Shown: in pieces, positions 1 to 8,820 of the stretch | How the letters are laid out: the number at the start of each line of letters is the position of its first letter | Position numbering within the stretch: the stretch's first letter is position 1 | Assembly: GCA_910578465.1 (NCBI GenBank) | Contig: CAJTPW010000002.1 | Location: forward strand, 62,001 to 126,000 | From: an uncultured Vampirovibrio sp. | Lineage (GTDB): Bacteria; Cyanobacteriota; Vampirovibrionia; Gastranaerophilales; Gastranaerophilaceae | Length of the DNA stretch: 64,000 bases | Direction: 5' to 3' | Translations under genes and position numbers: made by a program | Notes under the pieces: model-generated | Databases searched by the model: none | Told to the model about the DNA's origin: nothing | Seen by the model: only the letters and a program-made list of their open reading frames with translations

Positions 1-161
1 AAATCAAGACCGAAAAAACAGGTGTTTTTGGAAACTTCGGGTATAGTTAAAAGATTATCAAGAATTTTTGGCACAAAATTTTCAAAAAACTTTGAACTAA
101 AAGCTACACTGCCTTCATATTCGTTTTCAAGACCAAAAAGATATTTAATTTTTCTCTTCAT
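1..161 (-). CDS. Partial gene cut by the window edge, possibly YbeY-like
   Basis: A minus-strand reading frame starts with ATG at 161 and stays open to base 1, giving about 53 codons. It begins MKRKIKYLFGLENEYEG and runs off the edge at CFFGLD. It overlaps the last 17 bases of the 7TM-HD gene, which suggests translational coupling. In Firmicutes the gene after the 7TM-HD phosphodiesterase is ybeY, the endoribonuclease for 16S rRNA 3' end maturation, and the N-terminal helix followed by a beta-strand here would fit that family. The catalytic His motif lies outside the window, so the identity rests mainly on gene order. Confidence 0.4.
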   Translation of the reverse strand, partial: MKRKIKYLFGLENEYEGSVAFSSKFFENFVPKILDNLLTIPEVSKNTCFFGLD

Positions 162-2397
162 CACTGCTTGTTTCCTGCTGAGCCTCAGGTGCTGTATGCT
201 TTTCCTGATTTTGCACAAAATCTACCACATCGGATGTTTTTTGCTGTTGTTTCTTTTGAATACGCTTTTCGAGTTTTTCTTCAGCGCTCGGAGCAAGCTT
301 AATTTTATTTTTTACTTCATCAAGATCATTCAGCTGTTGATATTTAATCCTATCATGCTGCATACCTCTTAAAATCCTGTTAAAAGTCAGTGCGATAAGT
401 TTTATGTCCTTCAATGTTAAAGGGCTGTCTGAAAGCTGTCCGTCATTTAATCTTTCCGTAATAATTCTGTTTATCATATTTTCAATTTCATCCTGACCGG
501 GATTTTTCAAAGACCTCACAGCGCTTTCCACAGCATCTGCCAGCATTAAAATTGCGGTTTCTTTTATATTGGGTTTTGGCCCCGGGTATCTGAATTGCTC
601 TTCTTGAACGTTTTCTTTCCCTTCAAGTGCAACAGCCTGAGTGTAAAAATGCCCTGCAAGAGCCTCACCGTGGTGTTGCTGTATAAAATTAATCACAACT
701 TGAGGAAGTCCGTATTCTTTTGCAAGCTCCACCCCGTCTTTTGTATGAGACGTGATTACCATTTTGGATAACCTCGGATTAAGCTTCGTATGCGGGTTTT
801 CAATCCCAAAATATGACTGGTTTTCAATGAAAAACAAGGGTCTTTTTAATTTACCGATATCATGATAAAACGCACCGACTCTTGCAAGTATGGGATTTGC
901 ACCGATAGCTTCAGCTGCTGCCTCACAAAGGTTTGCAACCATTAAAGAATGGTGATAAGTCCCCGGCGCCTTATATTGAAGGTTTGATAACAGTGTCTGG
1001 TTGTGGTCCGCAAGTTCTATAAGACCATATGGCGTTACAATCTTAAACAGGTTTTCAATAATTGGTATTACACCAAGGGCTATAATTCCTGCCGCAATAC
1101 CGTTTATTAAAGCCACAACAGCGTTTGCAAAATCTGATGCTTCAAGATGGTTTTCTAAAATCGCAGAAACAATAGCTCCTGCAAAAAGAACTGCGCCGAT
1201 TTGCACACCACACTTTGTTAAATCAGATCTTTTTGTATAACAGATATTTGAAACGCAATATGCACCTGCAATAGTTGCAAGAGTAAAAGAAGCAAAAAGC
1301 TGCGGTTCCAAAAAAAGTACGGCGCTAATAAGTGCAAGCAAAAGAATTGTTACAACAAAAGCAAGCACAGGTGTTGTAAAAACCGCAACAATAATCGTAA
1401 GTGCGGTAAACGGCATTGCATAATTTGAAGCGGATGACGATGAAATAAACATACAGGTGTATGTAAGAATTATTGCAAATGAAGCAATGATAGACATATA
1501 TTGATAAGTTAAATATTGTTTTTCAAACTTTTTAACATAAAAAAGAAAACAGCCTATACAAAGGCACGTAAGAAGGAAAATTCCAAATACTCCGCTTTTG
1601 TTTAATTCAAGCGGATTGTATCCTGATTTTTTAAGGGCATCCTTTTTAACCTGTGTCAGTGGTTCACCCGGTTTTATAATGGGTTCGCCGTTTTTAAAAG
1701 TCACAATAATCGGCTTCACCATACTTTTTGCATTACGTCTTGCAACATCCGTTGCATATTCATCGATAATTAAATTCGGAAGTAAAACATGTTCAATAAT
1801 CCCTGAAACGGCTTTTGTCTGCATAGTGTTTGATGTCGCACCCAAGATATTCAGAACACTTGTTTCGTTTGAATAATACTCAATTTCGCTTTCCGTGACA
1901 CCCGCTTTAAGATAAGCCTCAATTACGGTGTCAGCATTGCGAAATACGGTTTCAATGCTTCCCGCATTTGTTGTAAGGAAATATTTGGCAATATTTTTTT
2001 CCTTTGTTGTATCAGGAATATCGAGCACTTCCAAAAGCTCTTTTTCCTTGGCGGAAAAATCCAAATGGGAAGTTTTAATTTTTAAAATACTGTCTTTTAG
2101 AGAATCAAGGCTTGCCTGTATATACCCTTCATCAACAGGCATGACAACAGGGCGGATTTTACTTGCAATATCTCTTTTTATAACTTCCGTCTTAACAGTA
2201 TCTACAACCTCAATTGTCTTTTTTGCTTTAATAAGCTTATTGCTTACACCGTTTTCTATAAAATTCTGATAGTAAAAATATTTTGAGGAAAGAATTATTG
2301 TTACAATTAAAGCAACCAACAGAAAAGCAAGGGCGGAAAGAAAATTTGCCGATACGAAACTCTGCGGTTCCATAATAATTGAATTGATTTTTTTCAT
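145..2397 (-). CDS. 7TM receptor-type HD phosphodiesterase (PgpH/YqfF-like)
   Basis: This 750-residue membrane protein has an N-terminal membrane anchor (about residues 16-37), an extracytoplasmic region to about 265, a block of about seven hydrophobic segments (265-450) and a cytoplasmic HD domain. The HD metal ligands are visible as H482-H483 in TYHHSLMVANLCEA and H512-D513 in YHDIGK. This is the layout of PgpH, which hydrolyses cyclic di-AMP in Firmicutes; the substrate here is inferred from the family. The C-terminal tail is rich in K, E and Q and probably disordered. The stop overlaps the start of the next minus-strand gene. The gene is divergent from the amylase. Confidence 0.88.
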   Translation of the reverse strand: MKKINSIIMEPQSFVSANFLSALAFLLVALIVTIILSSKYFYYQNFIENGVSNKLIKAKKTIEVVDTVKTEVIKRDIASKIRPVVMPVDEGYIQASLDSLKDSILKIKTSHLDFSAKEKELLEVLDIPDTTKEKNIAKYFLTTNAGSIETVFRNADTVIEAYLKAGVTESEIEYYSNETSVLNILGATSNTMQTKAVSGIIEHVLLPNLIIDEYATDVARRNAKSMVKPIIVTFKNGEPIIKPGEPLTQVKKDALKKSGYNPLELNKSGVFGIFLLTCLCIGCFLFYVKKFEKQYLTYQYMSIIASFAIILTYTCMFISSSSASNYAMPFTALTIIVAVFTTPVLAFVVTILLLALISAVLFLEPQLFASFTLATIAGAYCVSNICYTKRSDLTKCGVQIGAVLFAGAIVSAILENHLEASDFANAVVALINGIAAGIIALGVIPIIENLFKIVTPYGLIELADHNQTLLSNLQYKAPGTYHHSLMVANLCEAAAEAIGANPILARVGAFYHDIGKLKRPLFFIENQSYFGIENPHTKLNPRLSKMVITSHTKDGVELAKEYGLPQVVINFIQQHHGEALAGHFYTQAVALEGKENVQEEQFRYPGPKPNIKETAILMLADAVESAVRSLKNPGQDEIENMINRIITERLNDGQLSDSPLTLKDIKLIALTFNRILRGMQHDRIKYQQLNDLDEVKNKIKLAPSAEEKLEKRIQKKQQQKTSDVVDFVQNQEKHTAPEAQQETSSDEEKN

Positions 2398-2474
2398 ATA
2401 AATTTAAAACTCCGATATAAATTTTAAGAATTTTTATATATTATACAACAAACTCTCAAGGCGTGATTATCATT

Positions 2475-2502
2475 TTGCCCAAATATTATTTTGTATTATA
2501 CT
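2475..2502 (+). promoter_or_regulatory. Sigma70-type promoter for the amylase gene, possibly leaderless
   Basis: TTGCCC (2475-2480) and TATACT (2497-2502) are separated by 16 bp. The predicted transcription start falls at about 2509, practically on the ATG at 2510. An AAGG lies just 5' of the ATG but is too close to serve as a normal ribosome binding site. The transcript may therefore be leaderless. Confidence 0.5.
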
Positions 2503-2509
2503 ATAAGGC

Positions 2510-4060
2510 ATGAGAAAGATTAATATTATTACGGGTTTATTTTTAGCACTTGCATTGGGTGCAAATTCAGTTCAGGCTTATCCTTGGATAAACGATTTAA
2601 GAACTCTTTTTACGGGCAACAAGGCAATCATTTACACAATCAATATCCGCTCGTTCGGCGCTGTCGATAAGAACGGAAATGACATTATTGAGCCATGGCT
2701 TGGAGATACACCGGGAACTTTTTTAAATGCAAAAGAAAGACTGGATGATATTGTACAAACAGGCGCAAATACAATTTACCTTTTGCCGATAACAAAAGTC
2801 GGAAAACTAAAGGCTCTTGGGACGTCAGGTTCTTTATATGCAATGGACAGCTTTAATGAATTAAACCCACAGCTCGATGATAAAACAGACCCTAAATCTG
2901 TTTTTGCCGAAGCAAAAATGTTTATTCAGGAAGCACACAAGAAAAATCTGAGAGTAATTATCGATATGCCAAGCTGCGGCTCTTACGATTTATCTCTTGA
3001 AAAGCCCGAGTTATTTTTAAAGGATAAACAAGGAAAAACCATAGTGCCTGCAGATTGGACGGATGTTCGTCTCTTCAAGGTTTACAATAATGACGGCACC
3101 TTAAATAAAGATTTGCTTGATAACTACAAAAAATTTGCAGATATGGTTCTTGCCCTTGGAGCAGACGGCATTAGGGCTGATGTTGCCGCAATAAAGCCTT
3201 ATGAATTCTGGAAAGAGCTTATTGATTACGTTAGAAAATCCGATCCCCAGTTTATGTTTCTTGCAGAAGCATCCACAGCATGGAGCAACCCTGCAAAGGA
3301 TTATACAACTTACACAAGTGTAGAAGACCTTTTAAGGGCAGGGTTTGACGGATACTACGGTGATTTTGCAAACTTCAAAAACAATATAACGAAAGCAAAA
3401 GATTTTTACAAACTCATCGACACAGACAGAAAAATAGCTGAAAAATTCGAAGGCAAGAAAACCACAATTGCTTCTTTTGCAACCCATGATCAATTGAGCC
3501 CGATATTAACAGGCGGCGAAGATTATTGGAATATGATTCTCTGGCTGAATGTAACACTGCCTTTAAACAGCTACTTTTTAGACGGTTTTATAACAGGTGA
3601 TACATATACTTATAAATATGAAAACCAAAAGGCAGGCAAAACATTTACGGATGATGATCAATATTTTGTGCACAGAGGAAAGATGGACATTTTTAATGCA
3701 CCAAAAAGACCGGGCGGCACAAACAACAAACTTATAGATAAATATATAACTGCAATGAAATTCAAATATTGGGCAAAGAACCTGATAATTGACGGAAAAT
3801 ATGTTCCCTTAAAAACTACACACCCTGATGTTTTTGCATACGCAAGAACCAATGAAAGTGATGCGGTTGTTGTAATCGGAAATTTGAACGCAAAAAACGA
3901 TGTTGAAACAAATGTTATAATTCCAAAATTAAAGGCAAGCAGCTTTGTTTCACCCGTTGTAATGATTGAACCGCCAGCAACAAAGAACGGAAAACTGTCG
4001 GTAAATTTAAAACCGTATGAAATTCAGGTGTTTATGGTGGGTAAAGTTCAAATCAAATAA
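2510..4060 (+). CDS. Secreted alpha-amylase family protein (GH13)
   Basis: This 516-residue protein starts with a Sec signal peptide, with probable cleavage after VQA at residue 23. A GH13 (beta/alpha)8 barrel follows. Catalytic signatures are visible: DGIRAD with nucleophile D224 and R222, the acid/base E253 in FLAEAS, and the transition-state stabiliser D327 in FATHDQ. The N-terminal barrel strand shows IYTINIRSFG, and a beta-sandwich-like C-terminus follows the barrel. It should cleave alpha-1,4 glucans outside the cytoplasm; exact specificity cannot be read. A strong hairpin terminator separates it from convergent hydF. Confidence 0.88.
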   Translation: MRKINIITGLFLALALGANSVQAYPWINDLRTLFTGNKAIIYTINIRSFGAVDKNGNDIIEPWLGDTPGTFLNAKERLDDIVQTGANTIYLLPITKVGKLKALGTSGSLYAMDSFNELNPQLDDKTDPKSVFAEAKMFIQEAHKKNLRVIIDMPSCGSYDLSLEKPELFLKDKQGKTIVPADWTDVRLFKVYNNDGTLNKDLLDNYKKFADMVLALGADGIRADVAAIKPYEFWKELIDYVRKSDPQFMFLAEASTAWSNPAKDYTTYTSVEDLLRAGFDGYYGDFANFKNNITKAKDFYKLIDTDRKIAEKFEGKKTTIASFATHDQLSPILTGGEDYWNMILWLNVTLPLNSYFLDGFITGDTYTYKYENQKAGKTFTDDDQYFVHRGKMDIFNAPKRPGGTNNKLIDKYITAMKFKYWAKNLIIDGKYVPLKTTHPDVFAYARTNESDAVVVIGNLNAKNDVETNVIIPKLKASSFVSPVVMIEPPATKNGKLSVNLKPYEIQVFMVGKVQIK

Positions 4061-4087
4061 ATATAAAGAAGAATTTTAAACCTTTCT

Positions 4088-4124
4088 AAAAACCTCTCTT
4101 ATTATTATATTGGGGAGGTTTTTT
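4088..4124. terminator. Bidirectional terminator between amylase and hydF
   Basis: The arm AAAACCTCTC pairs with GGGAGGTTTT with one T-G wobble, and A/T tracts flank both sides. It sits between two convergent genes and can serve both. Confidence 0.8.
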
Positions 4125-4137
4125 AATACTGCTGTAT

Positions 4138-5337
4138 CTATAGTGCAAAAGGTTTTATGGCTCTATCCAATATCCCGAGGCATTTTGCAATAGCAATACC
4201 GTAATTTGTAATCGGCACCCCGTAAGAATTTGCAATATTTATTCTGTTTAGAACCTCTCTTCTGTTTGTCATGCAGGCTCCGCAATGAATAATGAGCGAA
4301 TATTTATCAATATTCTTAGGAAAATCATGGCCTGAAAAATGCTCAAATTCAATCTCTTTGCCAGAATATGTTCTTACAAGTTTTGGAATTTTTACTTTTC
4401 CTATATCATCTTCCACACTATGATGTGAGCAGCTTTCCAAAATTAAAACCCTGTCTTTGTCATACAAAGCATCAAGTTTGCGGGCACCGTCAACAAAAGC
4501 TGTTAAATCTCCCTTCAGGCGTGCAAAAATTATTGAAAATGACGTTAAAAGAATATCATCAGGCACAATCTCAGCCACCTTTTTAAACGCTTGAGAATCC
4601 GTTATAACAATCTTTGGCGGAGCGGATAATTTGTCCAGCGCCTCCTTTAACTCATTTTCACGGCAGACAACAGAAACGGCCCCAATATCCAATATATCCC
4701 TTAAAACATTTACCTGCGGTAAAATCAGCCTTCCCTTGGGAGCTTCTTTATCAATAGGAATAACCAAAACTGCAGTATCCTTCGGTGCGACAATATCTGA
4801 CAATATCGGAATATCTTGAATATAATCATCAGGAATAATTTTTATAAGTGATTCTTTAAAATTTGAAACTATATCATTGTCAGATTTAATTGAAATCTTT
4901 AAAATTTCATCCGATTTTTCGGAAATTTCTCGAACAATATCTTTGTCATATTCACCCAGATCTGTTTTGTTTAAAATTGATAAAACAGGTATTTTATTTT
5001 CCTTTAACCTGTTTAAAAAAGCAATTTCAGCAGGTAAAAGCGGAGAATTATCAAACACCATAACTGCAACATCAACAAGCTTTAAAGCCTCATTTGTTTT
5101 TTCAACCCTTAGCTTTCCAAGCTCGCCCGTATCATCAAACCCTGCCGTATCCATCAAAACAACAGGCCCGACAGGCAAAAGCTCCATGGATTTTTGATTA
5201 ACATCGGTGGTTGTTCCAAGAATGTCTGATACAATAGATATTTCCTGTCCTATGATTTTATTTACAAGGGAAGATTTCCCCGCATTTCTCTTTCCAAAAA
5301 AACCGATATGAAGCCTGTTTCCTTTTGTTGTTTGCAA
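4138..5337 (-). CDS. hydF: [FeFe]-hydrogenase maturation GTPase HydF
   Basis: HydF is the scaffold on which the di-iron subcluster of [FeFe] hydrogenase is assembled before transfer to HydA. The 399-residue protein has an Era-like GTPase domain with P-loop GKRNAGKSS (residues 15-23), switch motif DTAGF and NKTD. A central dimerisation domain and a C-terminal cluster-binding domain follow. The 4Fe-4S ligand pattern is present as C303-x-H305 followed by H351-C352-x-x-C355. Length and domain order match the family. HydE, HydG and HydA are not in this window, so the rest of the pathway must lie elsewhere. It is convergent with the amylase. Confidence 0.95.
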   Translation of the reverse strand: MQTTKGNRLHIGFFGKRNAGKSSLVNKIIGQEISIVSDILGTTTDVNQKSMELLPVGPVVLMDTAGFDDTGELGKLRVEKTNEALKLVDVAVMVFDNSPLLPAEIAFLNRLKENKIPVLSILNKTDLGEYDKDIVREISEKSDEILKISIKSDNDIVSNFKESLIKIIPDDYIQDIPILSDIVAPKDTAVLVIPIDKEAPKGRLILPQVNVLRDILDIGAVSVVCRENELKEALDKLSAPPKIVITDSQAFKKVAEIVPDDILLTSFSIIFARLKGDLTAFVDGARKLDALYDKDRVLILESCSHHSVEDDIGKVKIPKLVRTYSGKEIEFEHFSGHDFPKNIDKYSLIIHCGACMTNRREVLNRINIANSYGVPITNYGIAIAKCLGILDRAIKPFAL

Positions 5338-5427
5338 ATTTATTCTCCAAAAGCTATAAGCAGAATATGTTAATTATAGAACTTTACTGTATAATGTAAA
5401 TATGCATTAAATAAACGGAGGCTTAAA

Positions 5428-5616
5428 ATGGCAAGAATACTTGTATCTATGCCCGATAAATTTTTGGCATCAATCGACAAATTAGCAGATATCGAACAGA
5501 GAACAAGAAGCGAGCTTGTAAGAGAAGCCCTTAGAAATTATATAAGAAAAAGCAATTCGGTAAGCCCCAAACAAGCCGAAAATAATGCAAAAATACTGGA
5601 AAACCTTTTGGACTAA
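5428..5616 (+). CDS. Ribbon-helix-helix (CopG/Arc-type) DNA-binding protein
   Basis: This 62-residue protein has the RHH pattern: a beta-strand ARILVSMPDKFL, helix 1 ASIDKLADIEQ and helix 2 TRSELVREALRNYIRK. Such proteins bind DNA as dimers and are often antitoxins or small repressors. A clean GGAGG lies upstream of the ATG, and a TATAAT box is at 5390-5395. No toxin gene is adjacent, because the next gene is on the opposite strand, so it may be a stand-alone regulator. The target is unknown. Confidence 0.8.
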   Translation: MARILVSMPDKFLASIDKLADIEQRTRSELVREALRNYIRKSNSVSPKQAENNAKILENLLD

Positions 5617-5646
5617 AATTTAAAAACCGTATAAACAAATAAAATT

Positions 5647-6630
5647 TTACATCTTTTTTATTTTATTGATAATCTCTTTTATTTCGGGCGTTACTTCAAA
5701 AGAATTCCCGCAAGAGTTTTCAATATAGTTTTTTACCATTTTTGCAAAATCCGCCTTTTTATATTCCCCAAAACCTTTATTCTTAAAAAGAATATGAAGA
5801 TTTTTTGTCATTTTTATTTCAGGGTTAAAATCTGCCGTACTGCAATGGAGATTGTTTGAAAAATTTGCATTTATTGAATTAATTATTAAATTCAAAGATA
5901 AAATATCTTCAAATTCACCGCTTTTAATGACATAGATTTCATCTTTCGGACGTAATTTGGGCATTATAAGCTCTTTTGTTTCATCAGCGTCAAAATCAAG
6001 CAGGATAAAGATTGGAAGCTTTATTTCATTTACCATCTTATAATACTTTCTTGCAACCTGATTTTTTCCGCCCGCACCTATAATAAAAACCCCCTCTTTA
6101 TTAAAATCATACCCGAGCTTTTGGGAAAATTCGGAAAGCAAAATTTCTTCCGTAGCACCTTCGGTTAAAATAACTTTTTTTACAGGATACAAAAGTGAAT
6201 ATTCTTTACGCAAATCACAAGTCTTGCGGTCTTTATTTTCAAGCAGAAGCTTTAGCCTTTTTAAATTCTTCGGCAAATTATCATCGTCCGAAACGTATTT
6301 AATGGCACCCGTTAAATTCAGCCCCGAATTTAAAAATTTTCTTTCACCGTCATCTAAAACAAAACTGTTCTCTTCCTCACTGATAAGAATATCTGAAACA
6401 AAAGAATCATGCTCAAAAGGAATTGAAGAATTAAAAATTTCACAAACAATATTGCAAATTGTATCAATATTATCTTCCTTAAAAGCTTCCTTGTCACCCT
6501 CCGATGAAATTAAAAATTTATTAACAATATCAATAAAAACCCTGTTGTATTTTTCAAAAACAGGTTTAAATCTTGTAAGCCTGTCTACACAAACTTTTAT
6601 ATAATCTTTAGAAATTTTTTTATATTTCAT
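5647..6630 (-). CDS. TOPRIM-domain protein of OLD-nuclease type, without ATPase domain
   Basis: The 327-residue protein has a helical N-terminal half of unknown fold and a C-terminal TOPRIM domain. Visible TOPRIM landmarks are the glutamate E157 in LTEGATEE, the glycine-rich IIGAGGKNQ, and the acidic pair D212-x-D214 in LLDFDADE. SGEFEDIL resembles the continuation seen in OLD-family nucleases. OLD proteins normally carry an ABC-type ATPase before the TOPRIM; none is present here and there is no P-loop. It may be a metal-dependent nuclease or phosphotransfer enzyme; the role is not known. Confidence 0.65.
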   Translation of the reverse strand: MKYKKISKDYIKVCVDRLTRFKPVFEKYNRVFIDIVNKFLISSEGDKEAFKEDNIDTICNIVCEIFNSSIPFEHDSFVSDILISEEENSFVLDDGERKFLNSGLNLTGAIKYVSDDDNLPKNLKRLKLLLENKDRKTCDLRKEYSLLYPVKKVILTEGATEEILLSEFSQKLGYDFNKEGVFIIGAGGKNQVARKYYKMVNEIKLPIFILLDFDADETKELIMPKLRPKDEIYVIKSGEFEDILSLNLIINSINANFSNNLHCSTADFNPEIKMTKNLHILFKNKGFGEYKKADFAKMVKNYIENSCGNSFEVTPEIKEIINKIKKM

Positions 6631-6761
6631 ATGTTAAAACTTAAAATTTTTGCACCCCTGTATGTAGTTACATCCTGCAAAATAAACTTTACAAAAAACC
6701 TCACAAAAAAGCAATTTTTTAGTTTTGCGGGTTTTTAATATTATAGCAGCGAAAGAAAACT

Positions 6762-8204
6762 ATGATTGAAACACTAAAACACGGATCAAATGTTAATAAA
6801 ACAAAACAAACAAGTGCGGTTAATACGGTAAAAAACCATAGCACGCCGTGTTTGTCGCCCTCTTTTGGCGGAAAAATCATAAATTTTCATTCACCTTTTT
6901 CAAAAAATGAGCTTGGCATAAATACAAAACTTTCATCACAAAAAGATGTTGAGATGTATAATGCGCTGACACAGGTTTTAGCTGCTTCTGCCGAACAAAC
7001 AAGCCCTCTTGATAATATATCAAGGCTGAAAAAACTTGATACATTATTAAAAAACGGCACCCTTTTAAAGAATAATTCAAACGATAATTCAACAACGCTT
7101 GAAAACCTTTACAAGATTTCAACGGAACAAAGAACGCTGAATTTTGATAATGCAAAGATTTTAGGCCAGACAATCGACGCTCTTTATGCGCCCGAAACAA
7201 TCACTCAGGTCTTTGGCGATATTCCGCCTGAAGAAAAAGCTAAAATTCTGCAAGACCCTGAACTTGACCCAAGAATAAGGCAAAACCCTTCGCTTTTGGA
7301 TGTAACAAGTTCGGGCACCTGTGTTTCCGCAAGTTTTGAATCTCACCTTGCAAGGAGACACCCTGCCGAGTTTGCAAGATGGGCACAGGAAATCACTTCA
7401 CCGAAGGAGTCAATTTCTTTTACCGTAAATGCAAGTGCATTCAACCCGAGCTACCTTGAAGCATATAACATTTTAAGAAATATGTTTGAAATTAAGCCTC
7501 AATCCATAGATTTCAACTCAAAAGATTTCACATTCAGCCTTTCTCCTGATAAAAACGCAAAAATAAGGGCTCAAATTCAAAACAAACACTGGGACAAAGG
7601 CGAAAGAAACATTTTGGATGTTTTTATGCAGTCCACATTAATGCATGCAGGCTCTGAACAAACTTACAATACTCTTATTGATAAACGTGAAGGGAAATTC
7701 AATTCAAACCCTGAAGGCCTTGGGGAATTTGAAAAAATCTTCCTTGAAACCATAATCGAAGGTGAAGAAAGGCTTTCAATGGTTTATCAAAAGGTTGATG
7801 TTAACCAGAATTTAGTAGGCTGGGGATGTGATTTTGCAACAATCCAAAAACACATCATCGACACATTAAACACCAATGATGATGTAATCATTGGATATGT
7901 TTTAACAAATGAAACATCAGGCGACACAATGCTTCCGGGGTATGTAAACACACCCGATAACGCCCCTAACAAAATTATAAACGGGCATGAGATTACAATC
8001 GTAGATTACAAACAAGACAAAAACGGAGCCATAACGTTTATTTGCAACGATACGGACGATGGCCTCGATAAATTGATTGAATATCCTGCAGATTATCTGA
8101 TACCCAAAATTCACCATGCAGGTTATGCGGCAAGAATTGTTGAAGCGGATTATGACAGGATTACAAACGCAGTTTACGGCGGTGTTGGAAACAATGCAGC
8201 ATAG
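6762..8204 (+). CDS. F-G-motif protein with papain-like C-H-N candidate active site
   Basis: The 480-residue protein has no signal peptide and no membrane segment. Its N-terminus is low in structure and carries the short motif SPSFGGK (F35-G36). In the body, SGTCVSASF places a cysteine (C187) at a helix start. Near the C-terminus NGHEITIVDY gives H409 and FICNDTDDG gives N429/D430. This order and spacing of Cys, His and Asn resembles papain-like and C39-like cysteine peptidases, where the equivalents read GHAV and NSWG. The fold assignment is inference, and no family name can be given. It stands alone between divergent and convergent neighbours. Confidence 0.6.
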   Translation: MIETLKHGSNVNKTKQTSAVNTVKNHSTPCLSPSFGGKIINFHSPFSKNELGINTKLSSQKDVEMYNALTQVLAASAEQTSPLDNISRLKKLDTLLKNGTLLKNNSNDNSTTLENLYKISTEQRTLNFDNAKILGQTIDALYAPETITQVFGDIPPEEKAKILQDPELDPRIRQNPSLLDVTSSGTCVSASFESHLARRHPAEFARWAQEITSPKESISFTVNASAFNPSYLEAYNILRNMFEIKPQSIDFNSKDFTFSLSPDKNAKIRAQIQNKHWDKGERNILDVFMQSTLMHAGSEQTYNTLIDKREGKFNSNPEGLGEFEKIFLETIIEGEERLSMVYQKVDVNQNLVGWGCDFATIQKHIIDTLNTNDDVIIGYVLTNETSGDTMLPGYVNTPDNAPNKIINGHEITIVDYKQDKNGAITFICNDTDDGLDKLIEYPADYLIPKIHHAGYAARIVEADYDRITNAVYGGVGNNAA

Positions 8205-8284
8205 TTTTTCCTTGCAGCTGTTTAATCTTGAAGAGCACTAAGCCTATATTTCAAATAAAATTTGAATTCGTTTTAAAATTTAAA

Positions 8285-8355
8285 AGGCGGCACCCAGATT
8301 CGAACTGGGGGTAAAAGCTTTGCAGGCTTCTGCCTTACCACTTGGCCATGCCGCC
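8285..8355 (-). tRNA. tRNA-Cys (GCA)
   Basis: Read on the minus strand the 71-nt cloverleaf has acceptor stem GGCGGCA/TGCCGCC, anticodon loop CTGCAAA (anticodon GCA) and T-loop TTCGAAT. The unpaired 3' base is U73, the discriminator expected of tRNA-Cys. CCA is not encoded. Confidence 0.95.
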
Positions 8356-8511
8356 AAAACGATTTCACTTTATAAATGTTATTAAAGACACGACATAAAG
8401 TCAAGTTACAAAAAGAGTAATCCTCTTGAAAAACGAAATCTCCCTATTGAAATTAAATTTTTAGGCAATATAATAGTATAACAAAGACAAATTTAACCAA
8501 GGGGTAATAAA

Positions 8512-8715
8512 ATGAAAGAAAATACACATCCTGAATACAAAAAGACAACAATCAAATGTGTTTGCGGAAATGAAATAGAAACAGGCTCTGTTGAAGAAAA
8601 CATCACCGTTGAAATTTGCAATGCCTGCCACCCGTTCTACACAGGAAACCAAAAAATTCTTGACTCTGAAGGAAGAGTTGAAAGATTTAAAAAACGTTAC
8701 GAAACCAAAAAATAG
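8512..8715 (+). CDS. rpmE: 50S ribosomal protein bL31
   Basis: The 67-residue protein matches zinc-type bL31. It starts MKENTHPEY, and metal-binding cysteines lie in KCVCGNE and EICNACHPFYTG. The C-terminal YTGNQK and RVERFKKRY are typical. bL31 sits at the central protuberance and bridges the subunits. It has a good AAGGGG ribosome binding site and a perfect hairpin terminator just downstream, so it forms its own transcript ahead of thyX-prfA. Confidence 0.97.
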   Translation: MKENTHPEYKKTTIKCVCGNEIETGSVEENITVEICNACHPFYTGNQKILDSEGRVERFKKRYETKK

Positions 8716-8730
8716 GTTTAAAACAGTTTT

Positions 8731-8766
8731 AGTGCGGATACAAAATTTATTTGTATCCGCACTTTT
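8731..8766 (+). terminator. Rho-independent terminator after rpmE
   Basis: AGTGCGGATACAAA (8731-8744) pairs perfectly over 14 bp with TTTGTATCCGCACT (8750-8763), followed by TTT. Confidence 0.85.
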
Positions 8767-8820
8767 GTGGCACTTTTATGTTACGGACACAAAGGCTTTA
8801 TGAGCGGGGAGCAATAAAAT

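Noticed and set aside
22..372. Plus-strand open frame at the left edge
   Set aside because: It lies opposite the C-terminal coding region of the 7TM-HD gene and has no start signal or protein-like pattern.
8591..8803. Second frame overlapping rpmE
   Set aside because: It overlaps bL31 in another frame and runs through the terminator.
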